Positions 1 through 7,582 of a stretch of 10,503 nt of DNA are shown here, piece by piece; the stretch's first letter is position 1; each line of letters begins with the position of its first letter. The position numbers and the translations under genes are program-made. The DNA is from DASXMX01 sp036794395 (GTDB lineage: Bacteria; Planctomycetota; Phycisphaerae; Tepidisphaerales; Tepidisphaeraceae), in NCBI GenBank assembly GCA_036794395.1, contig DAIRGS010000247.1:1-10503 (forward strand), in the 5' to 3' direction. Below the pieces are notes generated by a model that was not told where the DNA came from, made no database searches, and worked only from the letters and a program-made list of their open reading frames with translations.

Positions 1-300
1 ACGCCACACAACCCCCATTTCAACAAGCTGAGCGGGGGGAACGATTAAATAATCGCAATCATCTCGCGAGCAATTTTCAGATAATTATCACGCGCCACAC
101 GTTTTCTGCGACATTTGCGACATTTCCATAACCCGCACTCCCACCAGCACTCACCACCACATTGACCCCGCGGAACCGTGTCACATCTGACATTCTTCGC
201 ATGCCAAGTGCAACGCGATGCAACGAAACGCAACGCATTTACAGCCCCCAACGCCCTGCATTTCGCACACGCATGCCCGCCAATCTATACTCACCCAGCG
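1..300. other. Upstream region with no supported gene
   Basis: I see no convincing coding region here. Small structures are present: a perfect 6-bp inverted repeat CGATTA/TAATCG at 42-55, a tandem 9-bp direct repeat TGCGACATT at 107-124, and a GCAACG-rich stretch at about 210-236. A TATACT hexamer at 286-291 lies 9 bases before the ATG at 301 and could be a -10 box, but no good -35 box precedes it. The reading frame of the following gene is open back to a GTG at 178, but that extension has no TPR similarity. Confidence 0.4.
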
Positions 301-1908
301 ATGCCCACCCAATCCCATCAAGACCTCCTCCAGTCCGCCTCCACCCATCACCGCGCCGGCCATCTCCGCCAGGCCGAGGAAATTTATCGCCAGATCCTCC
401 TTGAGAATCCAGATCATCATGAAGCCCTCCACGGCGTTGGCCTCCTCGCGATGCAATCCGCCCGGCCCGATCTGGCCGCCGCGTATCTCGCCCGCGCGGC
501 GCAGATCGCCCCCTCCGTCGCGATCTACCACCACAACCTGGGCGAAGCGTGGATGCTCGCCGGCGACTTGAACCAGGCCGCCGCGTGCCTCCGCCGCGCG
601 ATTTGGATTGAGCCCGCCCGGCCTGAGACCCATGCCGTGCTCGGCGTCGCGCTCTCCCGCCTCCAGCGATTCCAGCAGGCAACCGAATCCCTTCAACAAG
701 CCATCCACCTCGGCGCCGATCGGCCCGAGATCTACCAGCATCTGGCCAACGCCCTGCTCCAGCTCAATCGATTCGTCGAGGCCGAAACCTCCGCCCGAAA
801 AGCAATCGATCGCGCCCCCAACTCCGCGGAAACCTGGCAATCCCTCGGCGAATCCCTCGGCAACCAGAATCGCACCGACGAAGCCCTCGCCGCGTTTCGC
901 CGCGCGATCGAACTCAAATCCGACTTCGCCCTCCCCCACTATTCCACCGGCCTCACACTCGCCGCCCTCGGCCGCACGGATGAAGCAATCGCCTCGTTCC
1001 AGCACGCCCTCCGAATCCGCCCCGACTTCCCCGAAGCGCAGCTCCACCTTGGCTCCACTCTCCTCCAGATAAATCCCGATCAAGGCATCGAGCACCTCCG
1101 AAAAGCGGTGCAACTCCGCCCCACTCATCTCGATTCCCATATCGAGCTCGCTCGCGGCCTCGAACTCGCCCGCCGTTTCGACGAAGCCGCCAACGCCTTC
1201 GAAGAAATTCTCAAACTCTCGCCCGGTAACCCCAATATCGAATTCCACATCGCCGCCCTCCGTGGAAAAAACGCCCCCGCCGCCCCACCGGCCGCGCTCG
1301 TCGCCGCGCTTTTTGATCGCCACGCCGAGACTTTCGACGAACACCTCACTCAGGGCCTTCAATACCGCGTACCTCAACTCCTCCACGAAGCGGTCCTGCC
1401 CCTTCTCCCCCCCAACGCCCGCCTCGACGTCCTCGATCTCGGCTGCGGCACGGGCCTCTGCGGCCCACTCTTTCGCCCCATCGCCAAATCTCTGGTCGGC
1501 GTCGATCTCTCCCCCGCCATGATCGAAAAAGCACGCCAGCGCAACGTCTACGACCGTCTGGAAGTCGCCGACGTCACCGCCACCCTCCGCGCCTCACCAA
1601 GCAAATATGATCTCCTCATCGCCGGCGACGTCCTCTGCTACATCGGCGATCTCGCCGACCCTCTCACCGCCGCCCACTCCGCCCTCCGCCCCACCGGCCT
1701 CTTCGCCTTCTCGGTCGAGCTCGACGACACCGCCCCCACCTACCGCCTCCGCCCCAGCCGCCGCTACGCCCACGCCTTAAGCTACGTCGAAACCACTGCC
1801 CGCGCCGCCGGCTTCGAAATCCACCAACTCACCCCCACCATCCTCCGCAAAGAAAGCGATAAAGACGTCCAGGGGCTTATCGTCGTGCTGCGAAAGCAAT
1901 CCGTCTAA
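301..1908 (+). CDS. TPR-repeat protein with C-terminal SAM-dependent methyltransferase domain
   Basis: The 535-residue product has two parts. Residues about 9-310 form roughly nine tetratricopeptide repeats with 34-residue spacing, each with the usual small and aromatic positions (for example LGESLGNQNRTDEALAAFRR). Residues about 333-360 hold the LFDRHAETFDEHL linker common in TPR-methyltransferase fusions. Residues about 375-470 are a class I methyltransferase fold: motif I VLDLGCGTG, the acidic GVDLSPAMIEKAR strand, and DLLIAGDVLCYIGDL as motif IV. The family methylates small molecules or proteins using SAM; the substrate here is unknown and the TPRs probably bind a protein partner. I chose ATG 301 because the TPRs begin right after it. 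The frame is open back to GTG 178, giving 41 extra low-complexity residues. Neither start has a strong Shine-Dalgarno sequence. There is no signal peptide, so it is probably cytoplasmic. Confidence 0.87.
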   Translation: MPTQSHQDLLQSASTHHRAGHLRQAEEIYRQILLENPDHHEALHGVGLLAMQSARPDLAAAYLARAAQIAPSVAIYHHNLGEAWMLAGDLNQAAACLRRAIWIEPARPETHAVLGVALSRLQRFQQATESLQQAIHLGADRPEIYQHLANALLQLNRFVEAETSARKAIDRAPNSAETWQSLGESLGNQNRTDEALAAFRRAIELKSDFALPHYSTGLTLAALGRTDEAIASFQHALRIRPDFPEAQLHLGSTLLQINPDQGIEHLRKAVQLRPTHLDSHIELARGLELARRFDEAANAFEEILKLSPGNPNIEFHIAALRGKNAPAAPPAALVAALFDRHAETFDEHLTQGLQYRVPQLLHEAVLPLLPPNARLDVLDLGCGTGLCGPLFRPIAKSLVGVDLSPAMIEKARQRNVYDRLEVADVTATLRASPSKYDLLIAGDVLCYIGDLADPLTAAHSALRPTGLFAFSVELDDTAPTYRLRPSRRYAHALSYVETTARAAGFEIHQLTPTILRKESDKDVQGLIVVLRKQSV

Positions 1909-2083
1909 CCCGGATTGTTCACCGTCGAGACGCCGACGCGGAGAAACAAGAAAGTGGCAAAGCGTGGGAGCCGAAATAAGGAGAACAGGTTTGTCGCGCA
2001 CGTCGCGTGGAAAACACACGTCGTTCCTTGCGGTATTCTCCGCGATCTCTCTTCGAGCCTGAGCCTCAGCCCGCGACGAGCTC

Positions 2084-2123
2084 GGTCGAGTCGAGCCGAA
2101 GGCGGTCGAGTCGAGCCGAAGGC
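2084..2123. repeat. Perfect 20-bp tandem repeat, two copies
   Basis: The unit GGTCGAGTCGAGCCGAAGGC occurs twice head to tail (2084-2103 and 2104-2123) without a mismatch. Each unit also contains the short internal repeat TCGAG. It lies in non-coding DNA just before the 118-bp duplication. Confidence 0.9.
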
Positions 2124-2150
2124 CGCAACTGCTCCGCGGCGAATCATGAA

Positions 2151-2391
2151 TTTTCGGCGCTCAAGTTATTTTCCGGAGAATTCTCGAACAACCACAGCCC
2201 GCCGCCGTAACAGCTTTACAAATGTGGACGCGGTTCCGTTGGGCTTGTCGCCTACAGCGGTGGCGGCATTTTCAGCGCTCAAGTTATTTTCCGGAGAATT
2301 CTCGAACAACCACGACCCGCCTCCGTAACATCTTGACAACTGTTGAACGCGGTGCCGTTAGGCTTGTTGAGCCCGGCGGTCGCGGCAGCAT
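2151..2391. repeat. Tandem duplication of about 118 bp, two diverged copies
   Basis: Copy 1 starts at 2151 and copy 2 at 2269, both with TTTTC(G/A)GCGCTCAAG. The first 45 bases differ at one position. Similarity continues through CCGTAACA, a TT(T/G)ACA hexamer and a GCGGT.CCGTT.GGCTTGT block, with a few small indels in the second half. Each copy contains the palindrome GAGAATTCTC (2176-2185 in copy 1, 2294-2303 in copy 2). The strong conservation of the first part against drift in the rest suggests that the palindrome-containing segment matters, perhaps as a protein-binding site. The period is not a multiple of three, so a coding repeat is unlikely. Confidence 0.85.
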
Positions 2392-2507
2392 TGAGACAAT
2401 CTCAAAATCGTGACGCGATATCGTTGAAATGGGGTAAACCGCCGCAAAAGGGTGGGGCTTCATCCGGCGTAGGACTATCTCGTTATTCGTGATCCATTGT
2501 TGATTGG

Positions 2508-2550
2508 CGCTCGCGATCGAGCGGCGCATCAGCGTACGCGCGTGCGCTGA
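2508..2550. promoter_or_regulatory. Two adjacent inverted repeats, possible operator or attenuator
   Basis: The first dyad has 6-bp arms CGCTCG (2508-2513) and CGAGCG (2518-2523) around CGAT. The second is a 22-bp palindrome at 2529-2550, arms TCAGCGTACGC and GCGTGCGCTGA, with only one mismatched pair and no spacer. No T-run follows, so a standard intrinsic terminator is unlikely. They lie 75-117 bases before the possible small ORF at 2625. Function is inferred only from symmetry. Confidence 0.4.
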
Positions 2551-2624
2551 GTTTGATCGGGAGCGCGGCCCAACTGTCACCGGCCCTGCTTAATACGCAC
2601 TTCTTTCATTCAAGGGAACAGAGC

Positions 2625-2777
2625 ATGTCATTGGCGAACTGGTTAGAAGCGTTGAGCGCAACGGCTGCCGAAAATTTGCGGAATCGCGCTCGGCGCCTGG
2701 CCGCATTAACCAATCCAAGCGTAGCCGTGGCGGCCGCTGAGTTAGGGCCGCTATATCGACGGGAGAAACTTCCCTAG
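2625..2777 (+). CDS. Possible small protein of 50 residues, unrecognised
   Basis: The ATG at 2625 is preceded by AAGGGA (2612-2617), a usable Shine-Dalgarno sequence 7 bases upstream. The product starts MSLANWLEALSATAAENL, is rich in Ala, Leu and Arg, and would form one or two amphipathic helices. There is no signal peptide or Cys motif. The frame is also open upstream to 2553, but the ribosome site supports 2625. I do not recognise a family. The evidence is the ribosome site and helix-like composition only; a chance ORF is a real alternative. Confidence 0.3.
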   Translation: MSLANWLEALSATAAENLRNRARRLAALTNPSVAVAAAELGPLYRREKLP

Positions 2778-2900
2778 CGATCAACGGACGTTTGAGGGGG
2801 AAATCAAATAGGACGGACGCCCTCCTAGGCGATCCGCCTCACACGTAGTCGTCGGTCAGCCTCATTTCTTTCCTCAATTCTTTCGGTCGCAGGAGACTGT

Positions 2901-5900
2901 ATGAACTGTAATTCGCTTGTCGCCCGTCATAGCTCTTCCACGTCAAAAACGCGAAACGCACGAGCAAAAAATCCGGCGCAGCCTCATCGCATAATGGCCT
3001 CCGCGGTGATGCACTCCGTAGAAGCCCTGGAAGTACGGCGGCTGATGAGCGCCGGCGTCTACACGCCAGGCATATTGACCGTGGATGGCACGTCGCTCTC
3101 GGACACGATCTCCGTTGCGGTCAGCGGGCCCAACCTCACAGTCAACGATAATGGCACACCCCGTTCCTTCCCTATCGCGGGACTGACCGGCCTCATTATC
3201 AATGGCTACGCCGGCAACGATTTCCTAACGGTCGATCGTGCGGTCACCATACCTGCGACGATTCAGGGCGGGGCCGGCGACGACACAATCGTGGGTGGCG
3301 GCGGCAATGACATGCTGTGGGGGGACGATATAGCGACACCCTTTTTCGACACCAGCGCCGCCATCAGCGTCCCATACAATGGCGGGGTGTTGACAGCCGT
3401 TCCGGGAGGAGGGGTCTACTTCATTCGCGACGGATCGAATGTGCCCGCCAACGGCGCAAATCAACTCGTCACCACCGGGTCCCCGGTGGTCACCGCGATG
3501 ACCGCTTACAAAGGTGGAATTCTAACCGCCTTCGCCAACGGGGGCGTCTACTTCAGCCCTANNNNNNNNNNNNNNNNNNNNNNNNNNNNNNNNNNNNNNN
3601 NNNNNNNNNNNNNNNNNNNNNNNNNNNNNNNNNNNNNNNNNNNNNNNNNNNNNNNNNNNNNGCTCGACCGGTGCGCTCGACGGCAACACCCTCGATGGCG
3701 GCGGGAACTCTAGCCGCGTCACTACCGGATTTCCGATTATCACCTCGATGACGCCCCTCAACGGTGGCATCGTGGCGAGGGCTAGTGACGGCCGCGTGTT
3801 CTACAGTCCGAATGGACTGCAACTTGAATCATCTTTGGTGCAAGCCTCCACCGAAATTTATGGAGGAACGGGCAACGACACGCTCACTGGCGGTGCCGGC
3901 GGGGACTCGATACGCGGCGGTAGTGGGAACGACCTTATTCGTGGCAACGGCGGCAATGACCTGCTTTACGGTGATGATGGAAACGACACTCTATACGGCG
4001 GGGGCGGGAATAACAGTTTGTATGGGGGCAGCGGTAATGACACATTGGTAGCTGTCGGTGGCGGCCGAGATGTCGTCACAGCAGGATCCGGATCTGATAG
4101 TATTTGGGTAGACCACGAAATAGTTTATTCGACGGTAGGTAGCCTTACCGTTAGCACGACGTTCGATTCCGTGCGAGATGCGACCTCGGCTGACGATGTG
4201 CATTGGATCGATCAATTCGAGGGTGGCGTAAGCAAAGCTGCTGGAGATAGCCTGCCAGACCCGAGCGATTCGGGCACCACCGTGAAGGTAAATCTTCCGC
4301 TATGGGGGGCTGCGCCGGTCGCAGGCGATGTGAACCAGGGCGGTACTGGCGACTGCTATTTTATGGCTATGCTCGCGGCGCTCGCGGGTACGGATCCTTC
4401 GACTCTTCAGAACTCTGCGGTTGATCTTGGCGATGGGACATTTGTTGTGCAATTCTATCAAGGAGATTCTCCAAAATTCATTCGGGTCTCCAATAAGTTG
4501 CCGGGGTGGGGGCGGGGCGCTTATCCGGGCATCAACAACACCATATGGGCGCCTATCATGGAAAAAGCGCTTTGCTATTTCCGAGCGGGCGATAACACCT
4601 ATGAATCCATCGGCGTCGGTGGCCCCCTCTGGGAGCCGTACGACGATTTTGGTATTAAGAATACTAATTTCACGCCCGCAGATTACAGCGAGACGGAGCT
4701 ATCAGACATGCTTTCGAATGGATTGAGCAGTGGAAACGCGATCACATTAGGTACTAAATTACCGCCCGACCTCATTGCTAGCCACGCTTATACCCTAATT
4801 AGCGTTTCCCACGATTCGAGTGGAGCCGCGCGATTCGTTGTTCGGAACCCATGGGGGTTAAAGGGCGACTCGTTGGAGAACAGCCAGGGTTATGCGACAT
4901 TGACGTACTCAGAGTTCACGTCCAATTTCTACTGGGGCTGCATGGCGACAGGAGGCGGGGCCGGTACGGGCGGTGGGGTGGGACAGGGCCCTCCAGTTTT
5001 GCCGCTTCTCGACACAATCACGGGCACATCGGGCATCGACCAAATTTTGATAATTCGTGATCCGGACCAAATTCATCTGGACTGGACCAATGGAACCGAT
5101 AGCGGCCAACTCCTGATTGATGATCCCGCAGGTCTTACTATCAATGGCAATGGCGGCAATGACACGATTACGCTCGTGAATACTAACGGCAACGCATTGC
5201 CAAACATGCTGCACCTCAACGGAACTTTCACCGTCAATGGGCTGTCGAACACCAATCCATTCGCGGGCACCACATTGGAACTCGGCCAAAGCACGGTGTT
5301 CATCAACTACGCAAATGCTGGCGCTGATGCGGCGACCAAGGCGCTGATCAAGACGTACCTGGCCAACGGGTTTAATGGCGGGGCCTGGACGGGCGTGCCG
5401 ACGGCCTCGACGGGGGTCATCACCTCGACTGCGGCCAGGAACAACGTCAACCACAATACCGGCATCGGCTGGGCGGACTCCTCCGATGGAACGGGTGTGA
5501 ACACGACTCCGAACACCATCGAACTGAAGTACACGCTTAACGGTGACGCGACACTCAACGGGGTGGTCGACATCTTCGACCTCAATGCCTTGCTTCCGCA
5601 CTTCAACAGCACTGGCGACTGGACCGGCGGCGACAGCAATTACACCGGCACGGTCGATATCTTCGACCTCAATGCCCTCTTGCCCAACTTCAATACCAAC
5701 CTGGGCGCACAGGCCACGCCGGCAATGGCGAGCGTAGCTCCAGCTTCGGCGGCTGCTTCCACGGTAAACAACTCCAGTTCGACATCATCAAACATGACCG
5801 TGACAAGCGTCACTCCCTTTAAAGTATCTGGATCGGAGTCCACATCGTCTTCAAACATCAACATTGCGGCAGTGAACAGCACGTCATCTCCGATCGACTC

Positions 5901-5943
5901 AAATTTGATCCCCAAGAAGCAGACGAAAAAGAAGCATAAATAG
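2901..5943 (+). CDS. Secreted RTX-repeat protein with calpain-type cysteine protease domain and dockerin-like C-terminus (interrupted by assembly gap)
   Basis: The ATG at 2901 follows AGGAG (2891-2895) by 5 bases. Residues 43-51 read LEVRRLMSA, the N-terminal motif of Phycisphaerae surface proteins. A Gly/Asp repeat and a repeated YxGGxLTA..GGVYF unit lead into the N run; the same unit (LNGGIVARASDGRVFYSP) resumes after it, so both halves belong to one gene although the 100 N put them out of register. RTX-like GGxGNDxL repeats fill 3862-4047. The calpain (peptidase C2) domain spans about 4310-4920: oxyanion Gln (codon 4336) and nucleophile Cys (4354) in QGGTGDCYF, His (4783) in SHAYTL, Asn (4846) in RNPWG. 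Then come a planctomycetal beta-rich region, two EF-hand-like VDIFDLNALLP repeats (about 5542-5695), a Ser/Thr-rich stretch and the tail KKQTKKKHK. Protease function is well supported; substrate and localisation are inferred. The ATG at 3748 is internal, not the start. Confidence 0.85.
3351..3819 (+). repeat. Repeat units within the calpain-like protein, flanking the gap
   Basis: A unit of about 44 residues (132 bp) repeats before the gap: YNGG at 3375 and YKGG at 3507 are exactly 132 bp apart, followed in each case by GGGVYF or NGGVYF. After the gap, a longer linker ends in VTTGFPIITSMTPLNGG at 3757, matching VTTGSPVVTAMTAYKGG before it. The pattern resembles propeller-like repeats, but I cannot assign a family. 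Confidence 0.7.
3562..3661. other. Assembly gap (100 N)
   Basis: Exactly 100 N, the conventional filler for a gap of unknown size. The flanking frames are joined only if the true gap is a multiple of three bases; with 100 they are not. The gap falls inside a repeat region, a likely reason for the assembly break. Confidence 0.98.
3862..4047 (+). repeat. RTX-type glycine/aspartate nonapeptide repeats
   Basis: About six to seven consecutive GGxGNDxLx units, for example GGTGNDTLTGG, GGSGNDLIRGN, GGNDLLYGDDGNDTLYGG. In hemolysin-type proteins these form a parallel beta-roll that binds Ca2+ outside the cell. An isolated pair (GGAGDDTIVGGGGNDML) occurs earlier, at about 3268-3318. Confidence 0.9.
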
Positions 5944-6160
5944 TGGCAGCGTCTCGATACAGCGGCCTGGCGAGTTTAGATGCCGCTCGCCGACTCACGG
6001 AGACGATCCCACGACTGCTCTGGTCGGCCGCCGGAAGTCCGCGCGTTAGATGTGCCGCCGATGGCATCGGCCCGCAGCTGCGCCTATACTTGTCCTCCAA
6101 CGATTTAACGACGTTTAGCGGCCCCACCCGACGGGGCGATCGCTTCTCAGGAGCCTCAAA
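5944..6160 (+). promoter_or_regulatory. leuC upstream region: candidate -10 box, dyad and leader hairpin
   Basis: A perfect 7-bp inverted repeat GCCGATG/CATCGGC with a one-base centre lies at 6057-6071. A TATACT hexamer at 6085-6090 could be a -10 box; the dyad then overlaps the expected -35 position, as an operator would, but no good -35 match is visible. A 5-bp hairpin GCCCC/GGGGC with a 7-base loop (6121-6137) lies just ahead of the leuC ribosome site CAGGAG (6148-6153). No T-run suggests a terminator for the upstream gene. Confidence 0.4.
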
Positions 6161-7567
6161 ATGCCCGGTATGACCCTGACCGAAAAGATCCTTGCCAAGC
6201 ACTGCGGCAAGACCCACGTCTCCCCCAACGACAACGTCTGGGTCAACGTCGATATCCTCATGACCCACGACGTGTGCGGGCCGGGCACCATCGGCATCTT
6301 CCACGATAAATTCGGCAAGAACGCCAAAGTCTGGGACAAGGATCGCGTGGTCATCATCCCCGATCACTACATCTTCACCGCCGACGAAAAGTGCCATCGC
6401 AACGTCCAGATCCTCCGCGATTTCGTCACCGAGCAGGGCCTGAAGTACTATTACGACCCCGAATTCGTCACCAATACGCCGGGCATGCCCAACCCGTATA
6501 AAGACCCGACCAAGACCAACTACAAGGGCGTCTGCCACAAGGCCCTGCCCGAGGAAGGCCACATCCGCCCCGGCGAGATCCTCATCGGCACCGACAGCCA
6601 CACCTGCACCGCCGGTGCCTTCGGCCAGTTCGCCACCGGCGTCGGCAATACCGATGCCGCGTTTGTCCTGGGCACCGGCAAAACCTGGCTCAAAGTTCCG
6701 CCGACCATGAAGTTCACCTTCCATGGCCAGATCCCCCCGTACCTGACTGCCAAAGATCTGATCCTCGCAGTCATCGGTGAGATCGGTGTGGACGGCGCAA
6801 CTTACCGTGCCATGTACTTCGCGGGCGATGGAGTCTCCTCCCTCACCCTCGAAGACCGCATGACCCTCACCAACATGGCCATCGAGGCCGGCGGCAAGAA
6901 CGGCGTCTGCGACGTCGACGAAAAAACCCTCCAATACGTCCGTAACCGTTCCAACGTTCCCACCTGGGATGTCTTCGCCGACGATAAAAACGCAAGCTAC
7001 TTCAGCACCCACGAATGGGATCTGTCGACGATGGAACCTCTCGTCGCCAAACCCCACTCGCCGGATAACAAAGACACGGCCCACAATTGCCGCGACGTCA
7101 AACTTGACCGCGCCTACATCGGCTCCTGCACCGGCGGAAAAATCACCGACATGATCTTCGCCGCCAGCCTGCTTAAGGGCCATCAGGTCAAAATCAAAAC
7201 CTTCGTCGTCCCCGGCTCCACCGAAGTTCACTCCGACATGAAGAAGCTGAACCTTCGCGGCGTGGAAAAAGGCCCCAACGAAAAGTCTATCGAAGACATC
7301 CTCATCGATGCCGGCTGCCTCGTCGGCCCCTCCGGCTGCTCCGCCTGCCTCGGCGGACCCGCCGATACCTTCGGCCGGTTGAATTCAACGGAAGTCTGCA
7401 TCAGCACCACCAACCGCAACTTCCCCGGCCGCATGGGCAGCACCAAGTCCGCCGTGTACCTGGCCAGCCCGCTGACGGTTGCCGCCAGTGCGCTGACGGG
7501 TCACGTGACCGACCCGCGGGAATATGTGTCGTCGCCGATTGAGACGGGGATGGCGGGAGTGCTTTGA
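6161..7567 (+). CDS. leuC: 3-isopropylmalate dehydratase large subunit (aconitase family)
   Basis: The 468-residue product matches the usual LeuC length. The enzyme isomerises 2-isopropylmalate to 3-isopropylmalate in leucine biosynthesis, using a [4Fe-4S] cluster, in complex with LeuD, in the cytoplasm. The three cluster ligands are visible: Cys323 in GSCTGGKITD and Cys393/Cys396 in GCSACLGG. Other family motifs are DHYIFTAD (68-75), IGTDSHTCTAG (142-152), GEIGVDGATYRAMYF (206-220) and NRNFPGRMG (418-426). ATG 6161 follows CAGGAG by 7 bases; ATG 6170 is an internal alternative. No leuD follows in this window, although the two are often adjacent. Homoaconitase or another hydro-lyase of the same family is possible, because the large subunits are hard to separate by motif. 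A decayed copy of its 3' part lies at 9246-9394. Confidence 0.93.
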   Translation: MPGMTLTEKILAKHCGKTHVSPNDNVWVNVDILMTHDVCGPGTIGIFHDKFGKNAKVWDKDRVVIIPDHYIFTADEKCHRNVQILRDFVTEQGLKYYYDPEFVTNTPGMPNPYKDPTKTNYKGVCHKALPEEGHIRPGEILIGTDSHTCTAGAFGQFATGVGNTDAAFVLGTGKTWLKVPPTMKFTFHGQIPPYLTAKDLILAVIGEIGVDGATYRAMYFAGDGVSSLTLEDRMTLTNMAIEAGGKNGVCDVDEKTLQYVRNRSNVPTWDVFADDKNASYFSTHEWDLSTMEPLVAKPHSPDNKDTAHNCRDVKLDRAYIGSCTGGKITDMIFAASLLKGHQVKIKTFVVPGSTEVHSDMKKLNLRGVEKGPNEKSIEDILIDAGCLVGPSGCSACLGGPADTFGRLNSTEVCISTTNRNFPGRMGSTKSAVYLASPLTVAASALTGHVTDPREYVSSPIETGMAGVL

Positions 7568-7582
7568 GATGAGGTAGATTTG

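Larger units (their letters stand above)
1909..2624. other. Long intergenic region rich in repeats and dyads
   Basis: About 0.7 kb with no gene I can support. Open frames exist but have no recognisable domains, and the two copies of the 118-bp repeat inside it fall in different frames, which argues against coding. It holds the 20-bp tandem repeat (2084-2123), the 118-bp tandem duplication (2151-2391) and two adjacent dyads (2508-2523, 2529-2550), each listed separately. TTGACA at 2333-2338 resembles a -35 box, but the expected -10 position has only a poor match. Confidence 0.5.

Noticed and set aside
42..124. Short inverted and direct repeats as a CRISPR or origin
   Set aside because: Only two 9-bp direct copies and one 6-bp dyad; no spacers, no array and no DnaA-box cluster.
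181..1386. 401-codon open frame on the minus strand
   Set aside because: Shadow of the TPR gene caused by its C-rich third positions; the Gly/Glu-rich product has no domain.
1915..2413. Small + strand open frames across the 118-bp duplication
   Set aside because: The duplicated segment is read in different frames in the two copies and gives no known domain, so the repeat is probably non-coding.
2424..2490. A GGGTAAACC...GCAAAA...GGGTGGGG stretch recalls a GEMM (c-di-GMP) riboswitch
   Set aside because: A 5-bp stem can be drawn, but the conserved block expected after it is absent, and the second stem is not clear.
3748..3750. ATG as start of a separate gene
   Set aside because: The frame is open back to the gap and its upstream residues continue the repeat seen before the gap; no ribosome site precedes the ATG.
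4909..5601. 230-codon open frame on the minus strand
   Set aside because: Antisense to the C-terminal half of the calpain-like gene, with no recognisable motif.
5858..7231. 457-codon open frame on the minus strand
   Set aside because: It is the antisense shadow of leuC, whose cluster motifs are clear on the + strand.
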